Origin: Nitrospira defluvii
GTDB lineage: Bacteria > Nitrospirota > Nitrospiria > Nitrospirales > Nitrospiraceae
Direction of reading: 5' to 3'
Assembly: GCA_011525625.1 (NCBI GenBank)
Contig: WYAX01000016.1
Location: 1 to 64,000 of the forward strand
Length of the DNA stretch: 64,000 bases
In this document: positions 1 to 8,078 of the stretch, piece by piece
Numbering within the stretch: position 1 is the stretch's first letter
Layout of the letters: the number at the start of each line of letters is the position of its first letter
Notes under the pieces: generated by a model
Seen by the model: the letters and a program-made list of their open reading frames with translations, nothing else
Database searches by the model: none
What the model was told of the DNA's origin: nothing
Translations under genes and position numbers: made by a program

Positions 1-65
1 CGCACCATCCGCACGGCTTCTTCCCGGAACTCCTTCGTATACTTCTGTCGCGGTAACCGTTCCAT
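1..65 (-). mobile_element. IS3-type transposase OrfA, N-terminal fragment cut by window edge
   Basis: Reading leftward from ATG at 65, the 21 visible codons begin MERLPRQKYTKEFREEAVRM. This is the usual opening of the small helix-turn-helix OrfA of IS3-family elements (KYTKEFREEAV motif). OrfA binds the element ends; the catalytic OrfB would lie left of the window. The IS end is expected about 30-60 bp upstream of the start; a TGAAGG-starting stretch near 95 is a candidate but was not matched to a second end. Only the first part of the gene is visible, so family assignment rests on this motif alone. Confidence 0.7.
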
Positions 66-466
66 CCCACACCTCCAGACCTCAGATCATAGGTTGAAGG
101 CGTCCACTTTTTCGAGCCTAGCTCAACCGATTGATAGCTCGATCGTTTCTAGAGGGAGGCGTCGCGACATTTGTGGAAAAGTTTCAAAAGCCCTTCGACG
201 TGATGGGACTAGAATCTGGTGCGAATGGAGAATCGATCCGGGAGAGGTTGTGTGGAGTGGCCGAATGGGTGTGAAACCGGGCATTGCAGAGCAGGAAAAA
301 GTCGGTAACTGAGCCTCTGCTAAAGGTTCAACGCGGTTGGCTTTGGACAACCATTTGGACAACCAATCGGGCAAAACAGACTGAAAAAGGCCGAAAAGTT
401 CACAAAAGTGGAGTGAGGGACGTGCCGGCTGGCGGGGAGAATTTTACTAATATTTTGAATGTTTTA
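66..466. other. No gene; tandem 12-mer repeat beside tRNA-Phe
   Basis: I see no supportable gene. At 342-353 and 354-365 the 12-mer TTTGGACAACCA occurs twice in tandem, about 100 bp before the 3' end of tRNA-Phe. This resembles the 11-mer pair that sits inside the integrase gene next to tRNA-Ser(UGA) at 35.1 kb. A vanished integrase end is possible: short stop-bounded frames cover the repeat, but no integrase motif is left. Confidence 0.4.
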
Positions 467-542
467 TGGTGCCGAGGGACAGAATCGAACTGTCGACACC
501 AGCCTTTTCAGGGCTGTGCTCTACCAACTGAGCTACCTCGGC
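467..542 (-). tRNA. tRNA-Phe (anticodon GAA)
   Basis: The minus strand reads as a 76-nt cloverleaf: acceptor GCCGAGG pairs with CCTCGGC, the D arm contains AGCTCAGTTGG, the anticodon stem-loop is CAGCC-CTGAAAA-GGCTG with anticodon GAA, the T arm contains GTTCGATTC, and CCA is encoded. Confidence 0.95.
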
Positions 543-615
543 ATTTCGGTAAGATGTTGAAGGGAGGTTCTGTCTACAGGATAACTAAAGAAAAATCAAC
601 TCTTCACGTTCGGTG

Positions 616-708
616 TGGCGGAGAGGGCGGGATTTGAACCCGCGACAAGGCTTTTGGCCCTGTGACGGTTTAGCAAACCGTTGCCTTCGGCCACTCGGCC
701 ACCTCTCC
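616..708 (-). tRNA. tRNA-Ser (anticodon GCU)
   Basis: A 93-nt class II tRNA on the minus strand. Acceptor GGAGAGG pairs with CCTCTCC, the D arm has TGGCCGAGTGG, and the anticodon loop TTGCTAA gives GCU. It has a long serine-type variable arm, T-arm GTTCAAATC, and an encoded CCA. Confidence 0.95.
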
Positions 709-1232
709 GCACTCCCTTGTCCGAGACCTGTATGTAATGCCTGCCCTAGACCGTCAGTGTCTGACCCCCTTCTCCGGAAAGAAGAAGGGCGATCATACCC
801 CAGAGCATGGAGCGCACTCAAGTGATTCTCATGCATGATTTTCAGTGAAGAAAGATTTGTTGTGCGGGGTAGGATGTGGGCGGGTACAGTCGTTGACCTT
901 CCGCTACCGTTTGCCGAATTCCTTGAGAATATCGGCAAAGGTGGTTTGCCACTGAGCAAAGAGTCCTGGTCGGCGTATGTACTGCGTCGTGTGGATTGGT
1001 CTTATGTGAACCCCATTTCTCGAAGGGAAGGGGCTGGTGATACTGACCTGAGAACGTGGGATTCCCATGGAGGGAGGATCGACATCGGCCGATCGCACGA
1101 CGCCGCTGGTCAGTAGCATGCGCAAGGCATGTGCCTTCCGATTGGTTCGGGCACGCGAACTCTTGTGAGAGCTTGCCATATGTCCTCACGAGATTGGTGG
1201 TGGTTGGTAAGGCAACGACGATGCGGAACTCG
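709..1232. other. No recognisable gene
   Basis: Several open frames cross this stretch on both strands, but none shows a family motif or convincing start, and their compositions look like non-coding readthrough. Nothing else stands out. Confidence 0.4.
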
Positions 1233-1433
1233 CTACATCCAGAGAATGCGACCAAGTTCTTCGTCGAGTTCCTTCGCTCGCTGACATTGGCTGCAGCGGG
1301 CAAAAAGTCCGTCGTTGCCGGGTAAGGTCTGGGCCCGAAGCACCAACTGATATTTCTGACCACCGCAGAAGGGACAGGCTTTCCCATGAAGTTCTCGGCG
1401 AACCGATCCGATTCTTCCCACCTGTTTGTGCAT
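1233..1433 (-). CDS. Small zinc-ribbon protein
   Basis: A 66-residue protein with two Cys pairs, CPFCGG near the middle and CSQCQ about 25 residues later, the layout of a small zinc-ribbon fold. No enzymatic motif is present. The start at 1433 gives a compact protein; a further 29 residues upstream in the same frame look unlike protein. It stands alone between tRNA-Ser(GCU) and the left tRNA-Ser repeat, so it is probably a resident chromosomal gene outside the island. Its function is unknown; small ribbons of this type bind nucleic acid or partner proteins. Confidence 0.55.
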   Translation of the reverse strand: MHKQVGRIGSVRRELHGKACPFCGGQKYQLVLRAQTLPGNDGLFARCSQCQRAKELDEELGRILWM

Positions 1434-1983
1434 GGAGCCTCCTGTGATACTGGGGTGTGAACTGCAGCGATGTCCGTGGAGACCAGCTGTGAATCGTGCA
1501 TGCTCAACAATACCGAGCAAGTAGGAGGCTGAGAATACCGTGGAGGAGGGGGAGGGGCGCTAATCTAAGGAGGGGGGATGAATTGTGTCAGGCTTGAATT
1601 CTTGAAAAGTTATGATATTCAATGAGTTATGAGTGGTTGTTCGTGTTAAATGTCTGGCTACTCTTGTTCCCTGTTTCCCAATCGTCCCAATAGACATACA
1701 GTAGCGCTAAAGTTTGAGGGTGAAGGCAGATCTCGCCAGGAGGATGTCGAGACCTCTTGCCGCCCTGGGTGGGCACAACCAAAGCAGACACCTTCACCCT
1801 TTTTCAGTCAACCATGTTGAGGAGTGTGCCCGCAAGTGCGTAGTTATTCTGAGCGTCTTTGGTGTGGCTGGGGAAACATGAACACCTGGCTCCCCTCATG
1901 GGGATGAGGTTATTCCGGGATGCCCCGAAGGTTGCGAGGTGAGGACGCCAGGATGTGGCCGGGAGGAGGCGCTGAGAGGTGTT
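1434..1983. other. Intergenic; one structured inverted repeat, otherwise nothing
   Basis: Apart from the hairpin at 1717-1805, I see no gene. A 15-codon frame at 1579 follows a good GGAGG-type site but is too short to support. Confidence 0.4.
1717..1805 (+). ncRNA. Candidate structured RNA or terminator-like hairpin
   Basis: AGGGTGAAGG (1717-1726) pairs perfectly with CCTTCACCCT (1791-1800), followed at once by TTTTT. Inside the stem, CCAGG (1736-1740) can pair with CCTGG (1764-1768) and GAGG (1740-1743) with CCTC (1753-1756). A nested, roughly 90-nt fold ending in a U tract would suit a small RNA with its own terminator. No known RNA family was recognised. Confidence 0.3.
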
Positions 1984-2006
1984 TGGCGGAGGGGGCGAGA
2001 TTTGAA
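1984..2006 (+). repeat. Left copy of the tRNA-Ser(UGA) 3' end (candidate attL)
   Basis: These 23 bases are identical to 35189-35211, the CCA end and T-arm part of tRNA-Ser(UGA); the shared stretch begins TGGCGGAGGGGGCGA. The rest of the tRNA is absent here, so this is a displaced 3' end. It differs at two bases from the matching part of the nearby tRNA-Ser(GCU), so it was not copied from that gene. The orientation is direct with respect to the right copy, as expected of attL and attR. Confidence 0.65.
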
Positions 2007-2125
2007 ACCGCTGCAATAGCAGAGACTATAGTTCCCAATCGTATCTCATCGTTTCAATCTCAATCACTTACAGAAGAGTCAGAGGTAGGGGAGGAACCGA
2101 TTGAAACCGATCGGGCAGGATAGTT

Positions 2126-2147
2126 CTGCCACAATTTAGCCACAATT
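2126..2147 (+). repeat. Tandem 11-mer pair, left end (candidate integrase arm sites)
   Basis: CTGCCACAATT (2126-2136) is followed directly by TAGCCACAATT (2137-2147). The same two 11-mers in swapped order lie at 35133-35154 near the other tRNA repeat. Both pairs lie inside the interval bounded by the 23-bp repeats, the position expected of integrase arm-type sites. Confidence 0.5.
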
Positions 2148-2156
2148 AGCAGTTTC

Positions 2157-2984
2157 TTAGGCGCGACGAGAAGATGAATTTCTGTAGGCCTCGTTGCGTC
2201 CTGAAAGTCGGTCGAATTCCAAATTGAAGGCACGTAAAGTTGCAGACAACTTTTCATCGTCAAATGCATTGGCTGCGAGGGCAAAGGAAAGGATCGCGCG
2301 AAAAAATGGGTTGTAGAGGTCGTAACGATGTACGTCGTGCCTGGGGGTTCCAGCCATGCTGTGGATATGAAATTGAGGCGGGTCCCCACCCCACATGTCC
2401 ATGATATGCGATGAAGCACCGTGAATATACCCCGAGTAGCCGCTGTAAATCGTATGGTACAGCCTCACCGCAGAGCTTGGGTCATTCGGCTGTTCTTGAA
2501 GGCGTGATAAGTAAGCACGGATTTTTCGTCTTGGCGGCATCGGACGATCAAGTAGCGCTTCACCTGTTTCGGGGTCGAATTCTTCTTTGTAAAAGGCGTC
2601 GAGGTAGTCCCGATGAAGCTGCGTGATGTCATTGTGAATGACTCCAAAGGCCAGAAACCAGATATCTTCATGAGTCTCGTCAAGTAGGCGTTGGATTGCG
2701 CCTTGCTCTTGAAGGAATCCGTTGTTGCAAAGCAATCGAGCGGCATGAAGGCCCGATACCATTCTGGCAAGTTTTTGAATCACCGCTTGTTGAACCGATT
2801 TTTCTGTGTATCGGAAGACGAATGAGTTTCCATGTCGCATTCTCTGGGGAGGCGGAACCATAGCCTCAAGTCGTCTGAAGGCTTTATCCAACTGACGGAG
2901 CGTCTGATTATAGAGAACGTCCATAGGGTGGCAGATATTATCACGGTCATATCCTATCAGCGAATTGCTGATTCGCGGCCTCAT
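2157..2984 (-). CDS. Hypothetical protein, accessory type
   Basis: About 275 residues if it starts at 2984; a later ATG at 2924 (MDVLYNQTL) is equally possible and neither has a clear Shine-Dalgarno site. The protein is mostly helical by composition, with no signal peptide or membrane segment. A conserved-looking stretch reads YIHGASSHIMDMWGG followed by FHIHSM, a His/Gly pattern seen in helical proteins of unknown function; I could not assign a family. It is the first gene inside the left repeat, immediately after the 11-mer pair. A cargo gene is likely, function unknown. Confidence 0.5.
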   Translation of the reverse strand: MRPRISNSLIGYDRDNICHPMDVLYNQTLRQLDKAFRRLEAMVPPPQRMRHGNSFVFRYTEKSVQQAVIQKLARMVSGLHAARLLCNNGFLQEQGAIQRLLDETHEDIWFLAFGVIHNDITQLHRDYLDAFYKEEFDPETGEALLDRPMPPRRKIRAYLSRLQEQPNDPSSAVRLYHTIYSGYSGYIHGASSHIMDMWGGDPPQFHIHSMAGTPRHDVHRYDLYNPFFRAILSFALAANAFDDEKLSATLRAFNLEFDRLSGRNEAYRNSSSRRA

Positions 2985-3452
2985 GTTCAAGGAGGGAGGT
3001 TCCGCACCAGCCTTTTCAGGGCATACGGAAATCGTTACAAACCAGGATCTTAAGAGGAAACATCGGTGCAAAAAGTGACATTCCGAACCTTTACGAAACA
3101 AACACTTACAGGCAGAGTGCCAGTGGTGGCACCTTTGCAATTGTCGTGTGACAAGCGCTGTTATTTAGAATAAGGCCGATTGCGATTGCTGCGTGAGCAG
3201 GGAAAAGCTACGGCTCATAGTCCGCTAAGATGCGCTGGGTAGACAGTCCGACATACTTGATATTGTTCCCACCGTATGGAGGTTCCACTTGCATACAAAA
3301 ACTAACAACGATAACGCCGGAGGGTGGATGGGGTTGCAGTTTTGGTGAGATGCGACTCAGGGGAAGAACTGTCCAAGAAAATCAAACTGAAGACTCCAAA
3401 CGGGAGCGGTCAGCTGCCATAAATGACTGCGTCATCAAACTTGAAGAGTTCG
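2985..3452. other. No supportable gene
   Basis: Open frames of up to 82 codons lack motifs and good starts. The stretch appears to be decayed DNA between an accessory gene and a truncated one. Confidence 0.4.
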
Positions 3453-3695
3453 ATGGCCACGCCGATCTATTTCAGTGATTTTTTCGGCGTCGCCACGGAA
3501 ATATTAGAGGAATACGGCGCATTCAACGTTTCGGTGATAATCGACCTGCCTCTGTTTATTGACCCGTTTTCGCTTTTTGACAGCGAGGATGAGCATTTCA
3601 ACGAGCTGCTTAAAGACATCATCCGTTACGTGAAGGTTTTGCGCGATGTTTCGATTGACCCTACGGGCCCATCACCAGGTAAGCACCGGCGATAA
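3453..3695 (+). pseudogene. 5' fragment of an accessory gene, truncated after about 67 codons
   Basis: From ATG at 3453 the frame reads like a good protein: MATPIYFSDFFGVATEILE, then an acidic stretch, as far as YVKVLRDVS. It then loses sense (TGPSPGKHRR) and stops. I recall longer accessory proteins opening with this IYFSDFFG...EYGAFN...LPLFIDPF pattern, but cannot name a function. Directly after the break, on the opposite strand (about 3663-3734), lies a short membrane-like frame, MSRNKRSFISLAVFIAGAYL, which looks like a piece of a different gene. The join near 3655 is therefore probably a recombination scar. Alternative start at 3423. Confidence 0.5.
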
Positions 3696-3787
3696 ACACG
3701 GCAAGGCTAATAAACGATCGCTTATTGCGGCTCATATCCCAAACTCGCCAATTGGCTTCGATCAATACACCTTCAGGTCATCACTAA

Positions 3788-4330
3788 TCAGTTGGCTAAT
3801 TCTACGCGAACCGGTGCTTGTTTTTGAATGCGAGCCACAATGTCCAGGATCGTCTGCTCCGTGAGCAGCCCGCCCTTGATGTACTCTTGCACTCGGCCCT
3901 GTCCATCGAGAAACACGCTCACTGGTAAACCGAATACTCCGAATTGATTCGCGACTTTGTTGTCCCGATCCATGAGCACAGGAAATGTGTGGCTGTACTG
4001 CATGACGTGCTCCCTGACTTTGTCGTCATCCTCGAGTTCGTTGATGGCAAGCACCATAAATCCTTCATTGCGAAGCTTGTTATAGGTACTTTGCATAGCC
4101 GGCATTTCTTTGGTGCAAGGCTTGCACCATGTGGCCCAAAAATTTAGGAGAACAATTTTCCCACGATATTGTGAAATGCTCTGCGTCCTGCCATCGAGGT
4201 CAGTGAGGTGAAAATCCTCTATTGGCATTCCGATGCTTGGAACTCGGCTGCCCATTGACCAAACATTCAGTGTGGATAGCGCTATAAGGACGGTGATCGC
4301 ACTGATGGGCCATAATCTCTGCCTGTACAT
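3788..4330 (-). CDS. TlpA/ResA-type thiol-disulfide oxidoreductase
   Basis: A 180-residue periplasmic thioredoxin-fold protein. Residues 5-26 form one hydrophobic anchor or signal. The redox site is WCKPC (residues 68-72) within NFWATWCKPC, and a cis-proline loop follows (FGVFGLPVSVF). The family reduces or shuttles disulfides, often for cytochrome c maturation or metal-protein assembly. It lies 16 nt downstream of the outer-membrane protein gene on the same strand and is probably cotranscribed with it. The specific partner is unknown. Confidence 0.85.
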   Translation of the reverse strand: MYRQRLWPISAITVLIALSTLNVWSMGSRVPSIGMPIEDFHLTDLDGRTQSISQYRGKIVLLNFWATWCKPCTKEMPAMQSTYNKLRNEGFMVLAINELEDDDKVREHVMQYSHTFPVLMDRDNKVANQFGVFGLPVSVFLDGQGRVQEYIKGGLLTEQTILDIVARIQKQAPVRVELAN

Positions 4331-4346
4331 ATATCCTCCTGTGGGA

Positions 4347-5447
4347 CTAGGAGCGTTGCATCAGTTGGAATGATTTTGTGATACCAGCAATGAAACTCGT
4401 GCCCTGCCCCAGGTTGTTATTGAAGTCCCGCACGAGCGGGATTTGCGTGTAAAAATACACCGATGTGGCCTGAGCCCAGGAAGCGCTGGTCAAACCGCTG
4501 ATCGCAATTTGAAAGCCGGTGGTATAGGCAAGGTACGTCGAGCCGGTCGTTGAGACACGGCGAGTCATGGCCGTCGGATCGAGGACCTCCGGCTCAGCAC
4601 CAGCGAAAGGAGGGGCCGACTGCTCTAAATTTGCGCGCAGTCTATCATGCACGAGGTAGCGGTAGTTGAGTTGGTTGGTGATTACAAACCAAGGCACAGT
4701 GACGAGGTTCAGGCCGAGATTTAATAGAAATTCGTCACCGAACTGATAGCCGTCCCAATTTCGAAACGTATGGCGATAGCTGCCAAATGCGAATTCATTC
4801 AAACGATGAGGGATCAACTCATACGTTTGATACACAGATCCAATTAAACCAACGGCTCCACGACCAAGTTGTCCTGATGATTCTAATACGCCGCCGAGAC
4901 TGTCACGCGCACGTGTGTCACCTGTCGGCAAATCCATACCTAAGCCGAACACGAGCATGCTTCGAAGAGTGGGGAGGACATTGTATTTTGCTGTCACCCT
5001 GACATCCCCCGCCCCGTTATCAGAGAAAGTTGCGTTTTCGCCGAACTCCTCTGAGCTTTCTCCGAGCCCATCGATATGCCGATGCGTCCGTTTCAGGTAG
5101 GGGACGGTGACCTGCAGAGCGAATCGATCCGTCACTCCATAATTCATGTCGAGCGTGTATGTTTGGGTGATAGTACGAGTCTCTTTATGGTGATCCAGAA
5201 TCAATCGCTGGCTGGCTTGATCTGCGGCTGGAATAACGCCGCTTGTGCCACCAAGTAGTCGCATAGGTGTGTAGTTATATATTCCATTCACTGTAAGGAC
5301 ACCAGCCTGTGGCACTTGCTGTTGTGAACCAATAACGATAAAGCAACTCACTGCGCCGCATGACCCATAAGCACGTGGAGCACTGAACATGATGGTCAGG
5401 AATCCAACAAAAAGGACCGCACCGATACGCCTAGAATAGGATTTCAT
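4347..5447 (-). CDS. Predicted outer-membrane beta-barrel protein
   Basis: A 366-residue protein with an N-terminal signal (residues 1-28, basic start MKSYSRR and a hydrophobic core). Alternating amphipathic strands follow and it ends near an aromatic residue (KSFQLMQRS). The stretch NGAGDVRVTAKYNVLP resembles the barrel family that includes the phenol-degradation MetA-type transporters. I infer an outer-membrane location; the substrate is unknown. Start 5447 is chosen because the signal peptide begins there and GAAGGGAA lies upstream. A further 31 codons upstream are open but not signal-like. A TlpA-like gene follows it. Confidence 0.6.
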   Translation of the reverse strand: MKSYSRRIGAVLFVGFLTIMFSAPRAYGSCGAVSCFIVIGSQQQVPQAGVLTVNGIYNYTPMRLLGGTSGVIPAADQASQRLILDHHKETRTITQTYTLDMNYGVTDRFALQVTVPYLKRTHRHIDGLGESSEEFGENATFSDNGAGDVRVTAKYNVLPTLRSMLVFGLGMDLPTGDTRARDSLGGVLESSGQLGRGAVGLIGSVYQTYELIPHRLNEFAFGSYRHTFRNWDGYQFGDEFLLNLGLNLVTVPWFVITNQLNYRYLVHDRLRANLEQSAPPFAGAEPEVLDPTAMTRRVSTTGSTYLAYTTGFQIAISGLTSASWAQATSVYFYTQIPLVRDFNNNLGQGTSFIAGITKSFQLMQRS

Positions 5448-5590
5448 GAGATGATTCCCTTCGCTTTTCCCTCTAAGTGCTTCCAAGCGCAGTAGCGCTC
5501 GAGTTCTTTTGCAACGGCTGACGAATGGATCCTCGGCCAACTCTCGACGTGAATCCGAGTTAGTGGCTAGGTCAGTGTTGCGCCGGTAAA

Positions 5591-5902
5591 CTATTTCGGG
5601 GGGAAAAGCGGAGGTCCGCGTGAGGTCGTATGACGGAACGAAATTTGCGGGTCGAACCGAGGGAGCAACGGCTCATTCGAGGCAATGATATGAAGCCCCG
5701 TTAGATAAGGCGTTGCCGGCCCATCAATCACTTGTCCGGCGGTACACATCCATGAACAGAGCATCGTGGCATGTGTGGCTTTCTGATGATGCGCGTGGTG
5801 GGCTTCGTGTGCAATTGACTGAGCGGAAGCGAGACTGCCGACGACAAGCATACACAGCACCAACAGCAACGCCAGTGCTCGTCTTGAACCGATTCGATTC
5901 AT
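5591..5902 (-). CDS. Small His-rich exported protein, DUF2946-like
   Basis: About 103 residues from ATG at 5902. A signal or anchor (residues 8-27) is followed by a His cluster (HEAHHAHHQKATH) and then CSWMC, which together could bind a transition metal. This pattern resembles small DUF2946-type proteins that sit near metal-efflux genes, but the assignment is tentative. Its start overlaps the stop of the upstream small ORF as ATGA, suggesting translational coupling. It lies just upstream of the outer-membrane/TlpA pair on the same strand. Confidence 0.45.
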   Translation of the reverse strand: MNRIGSRRALALLLVLCMLVVGSLASAQSIAHEAHHAHHQKATHATMLCSWMCTAGQVIDGPATPYLTGLHIIASNEPLLPRFDPQISFRHTTSRGPPLFPPK

Positions 5903-6129
5903 AGTATCTCGCGTATACAAAAATGAAACTTGGGGACGAAGAGTACGTGAATGCGGAAGGACGAGTCAAGATCGGGGCTCTTGACTATGAGCCTTGAGAC
6001 CGTGTCTTCCATAAATACTCGCCTAACATATCTCAAATGAACATCGTAATCTTTCCGCTCCACGGATGCTGCTACAAGGTCTGCTGAGTCGGTCTGGTCA
6101 AGAACAGATTCGACGTTAAATTTGGCCAT
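5899..6129 (-). CDS. Hypothetical small protein
   Basis: A 76-residue frame from ATG at 6129 (MAKFNVESVLDQTDSADLV), ending in the ATGA overlap with the His-rich protein. It has no signal peptide, and its C-terminal part is aromatic and Cys-containing (FHFCIREIL). No family was recognised. The overlap is the main argument that it is real. It could also be a decayed gene end. Confidence 0.3.
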   Translation of the reverse strand: MAKFNVESVLDQTDSADLVAASVERKDYDVHLRYVRRVFMEDTVSRLIVKSPDLDSSFRIHVLFVPKFHFCIREIL

Positions 6130-6303
6130 CGCCCACTCCCTCAAGTCTCAATTCGACGCGCTAAAGAATTGGATTGCCCGGCACACGGCCATGCTCGTGG
6201 GGGTTGAAGACGATCATCGGCACTTAATCAAGAGTAAATAGCTGCAGCGGATGCCCTCCCGTCGTTAAGGGCTAACCGCTGGCAGATACGAGACCTCTTC
6301 ATT

Positions 6304-6384
6304 ATGGTCCGAGTCTGTGGAGGTTTTACGACCTTCTCGGCCTTCAGTCTGCAAACGCTCGACCTCATGCGCTCGGGAGCGTGA
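6304..6384 (+). pseudogene. Remnant of a CrcB/Fluc fluoride channel gene
   Basis: A 26-codon stretch reads MVRVCGGFTTFSAFSLQTLD and stops after LMRSGA. GGFTTFSxFS is the signature of CrcB (Fluc) fluoride-export channels, whose Phe-box lines the pore. A full protein is about 120-130 residues with four membrane helices; neither the N-terminal half nor the last helix is readable here. Stop codons and frame changes follow. It is a decayed fragment next to the cobalamin operon promoter. Confidence 0.6.
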
Positions 6385-6533
6385 ATGATCATTGCATTGA
6401 CCTTCGTCCCCTTACTAACCCTTCAAGGATAGGCAACGGCATTCGTGTATGCCATGGTAAGTTATTGGGCTTTGTGGTCGGCTCAGTTCGCGTAAAAAAA
6501 CTTCGGATCGCGTGCAATCACGATATTTCAGCC

Positions 6534-6562
6534 TTGACAGGGTGGACTAGCGCGAGTTAGGT
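6534..6562 (+). promoter_or_regulatory. Candidate sigma-70 promoter of the cobalamin operon
   Basis: TTGACA at 6534-6539 and TTAGGT at 6557-6562 are separated by 17 bp. A start a few bases later would place the whole cobalamin riboswitch in the leader. The -35 box is perfect and the -10 box is weak, as is common for a strongly switched promoter. Confidence 0.45.
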
Positions 6563-6587
6563 ACCTTGGCTGATAATTGCGTAATCT

Positions 6588-6760
6588 CTCGGCTGCCCGT
6601 TAGGGCGTATCAGGGAAGTCCGGTGAAAAACCGGCGCGGTCCCGCCACTGTAAATGGGAAGCTCCCCCCTTTAGCCACTCTACAAACATGTTGGGGAAGG
6701 CTGGGGTAGCGTTGAAGGTCAACTTCTTAACCCATGAGCCAGGAGACCTGTCCGAGCTAA
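6588..6760 (+). promoter_or_regulatory. Cobalamin riboswitch ahead of the B12 operon
   Basis: The leader carries the family's hallmarks in order: AGGGAAGTCCGGTGAAAA, the paired CCGGCGCGGTCCCGCCACTGT segment, and the B12 box AGCCAGGAGACCTG near 6738-6751. About 120 nt separate the box from cbiX. Binding of adenosyl- or methylcobalamin is expected to shut off the operon, probably at translation or by a downstream hairpin. Exact ends are estimated. Confidence 0.92.
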
Positions 6761-6883
6761 CATAGTACGATTTCTCCGCGCGGTAACGGAGGATCGCTTC
6801 GGCCTTTTGGGCATGCGACCTCTTGTTCCTGTTCTGGAGCTGGAGGTGTTTTTGCTGGCAGCCCATCCTACGGTTTGTGTCGC

Positions 6884-8065
6884 ATGACGACGGGATTGCT
6901 CATCGTCGGGCACGGCAGTCGTGATCCCAATGCCAATGTTGAGTTCGAGGCTTTGGTGGCGGCCTATCGTGCGGCGCGTTCCGATCTCGACGTGGCGCAC
7001 GGCTATGTGGAGCTTGCCCGCCCTTCTTTGTCCACCGCCCTTTGCGATCTGGCTAGGCGGACCGATGTCGTTGTGGTGCTGCCATTGTTTCTCTTTGCGG
7101 CAGGGCATGTAAAGAACGATATCCCGCTTGCCCTCTCGCAGGCTCGGCAGGATTTTCCCACTGTTCGTTTTAGCGTGGCTAACGCATTGGGCGTCCATCC
7201 GAACCTTGTCGATTTGGCCTTCGAGCGAGTACAGACGGTGTTGGATGGCGCTCGCGCGGCAGTAAAGACCGCCGTCATTGTCGTGGGTCGCGGCTCCAGT
7301 GATCCGGACGCGAACGGGGACTTCTGTAAAGTCGTTCGTCTCCTTGCCGAAGGGCGCGAGATTGGGTGGGTGATGCCCTGTTTCATCGGCGTCACGAGAC
7401 CGCTGTTTGAGGAGACGGTGGAACTGGTCGCTCGGGCGCGCCCGGAGCGGATCGTCGTGACCCCCTACTTTCTCTTCGGCGGAAGACTGATCACAAAAAT
7501 TCGCGAGCAGGTGGAATCGTTTCAGGCTCGCTATCCCTGGATCAACACCGAATTGGCACCCCATTTGGGCATCGACGACCGGTTGCTCCGTTTGATGGAC
7601 GAGCGCCTTGTACAAGCGACAGCAGGGGAACGGCCACTCCCCTGCGACACCTGTCAGTACCGGGTGCCGGTATCTGCCGTGACGAAGAATGTGGGCGGCC
7701 TCAAGGCGCTTCTCTGGAGTCTGCGGCACGGGTTCACCCATGCGCAGGCCATGCCACATGTCCATGCCCATCGCCCGCTGGCCAAACATGTCCTGGTCTG
7801 TGGAAATGCCGATTGTGCTGATGCCGGGAGCATCACGTTGATTGCCACATTGCGGCGGCTGCTGAAAGAAACCGGCCGCGATCAGGATATCCGAGTAACC
7901 AGGACCTCTTGCATGGGCCGCTGTGGAGAGGGTCCGACGGTGGCGGTGTATCCGGACGGCATCTGGTACCGGAGTGTGAAAGAGACGGATGCCAAAGAAC
8001 TGGTCGAGGAGCATTTGCTCGGCGATCGGCTTGTCAGTCGCCTGGTCGACAATATCATGCAGTAA
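6884..8065 (+). CDS. cbiX: Sirohydrochlorin cobaltochelatase CbiX with C-terminal ferredoxin-like domain
   Basis: It inserts Co2+ into sirohydrochlorin, the entry step of the anaerobic (early cobalt) corrin route. Two CbiX-type halves are visible: VGHGSRDP with its metal/substrate His near residue 10, and a second half beginning VVGRGSSDPDA near residue 134. A His-rich linker (HAQAMPHVHAHRP) leads to a thioredoxin-like [2Fe-2S] domain with CGNADC and CMGRCGEGP. At 393 residues it is the long form. Start 6884 (ATG) is preferred over TTG at 6875. It is the first gene after the riboswitch. Confidence 0.9.
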   Translation: MTTGLLIVGHGSRDPNANVEFEALVAAYRAARSDLDVAHGYVELARPSLSTALCDLARRTDVVVVLPLFLFAAGHVKNDIPLALSQARQDFPTVRFSVANALGVHPNLVDLAFERVQTVLDGARAAVKTAVIVVGRGSSDPDANGDFCKVVRLLAEGREIGWVMPCFIGVTRPLFEETVELVARARPERIVVTPYFLFGGRLITKIREQVESFQARYPWINTELAPHLGIDDRLLRLMDERLVQATAGERPLPCDTCQYRVPVSAVTKNVGGLKALLWSLRHGFTHAQAMPHVHAHRPLAKHVLVCGNADCADAGSITLIATLRRLLKETGRDQDIRVTRTSCMGRCGEGPTVAVYPDGIWYRSVKETDAKELVEEHLLGDRLVSRLVDNIMQ

Positions 8066-8078
8066 CGGAGGATTCACG

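Noticed and set aside
284..637. Open frame of 117 codons crossing tRNA-Phe
   Set aside because: It reads antisense through the tRNA gene and has no protein motif.
842..1510. Long minus-strand open frame between tRNA-Ser(GCU) and the left repeat
   Set aside because: Its sequence lacks any motif or ribosome site and overlaps the better-supported zinc-ribbon gene in another frame.
6130..6260. Short plus-strand frame ending LIKSK before the CrcB remnant
   Set aside because: It looks faintly protein-like but has no start, motif or partner, so it was not called a gene.
6719..8077. 452-codon frame antisense to cbiX
   Set aside because: It is a shadow of a clear cobaltochelatase gene and also crosses the riboswitch.
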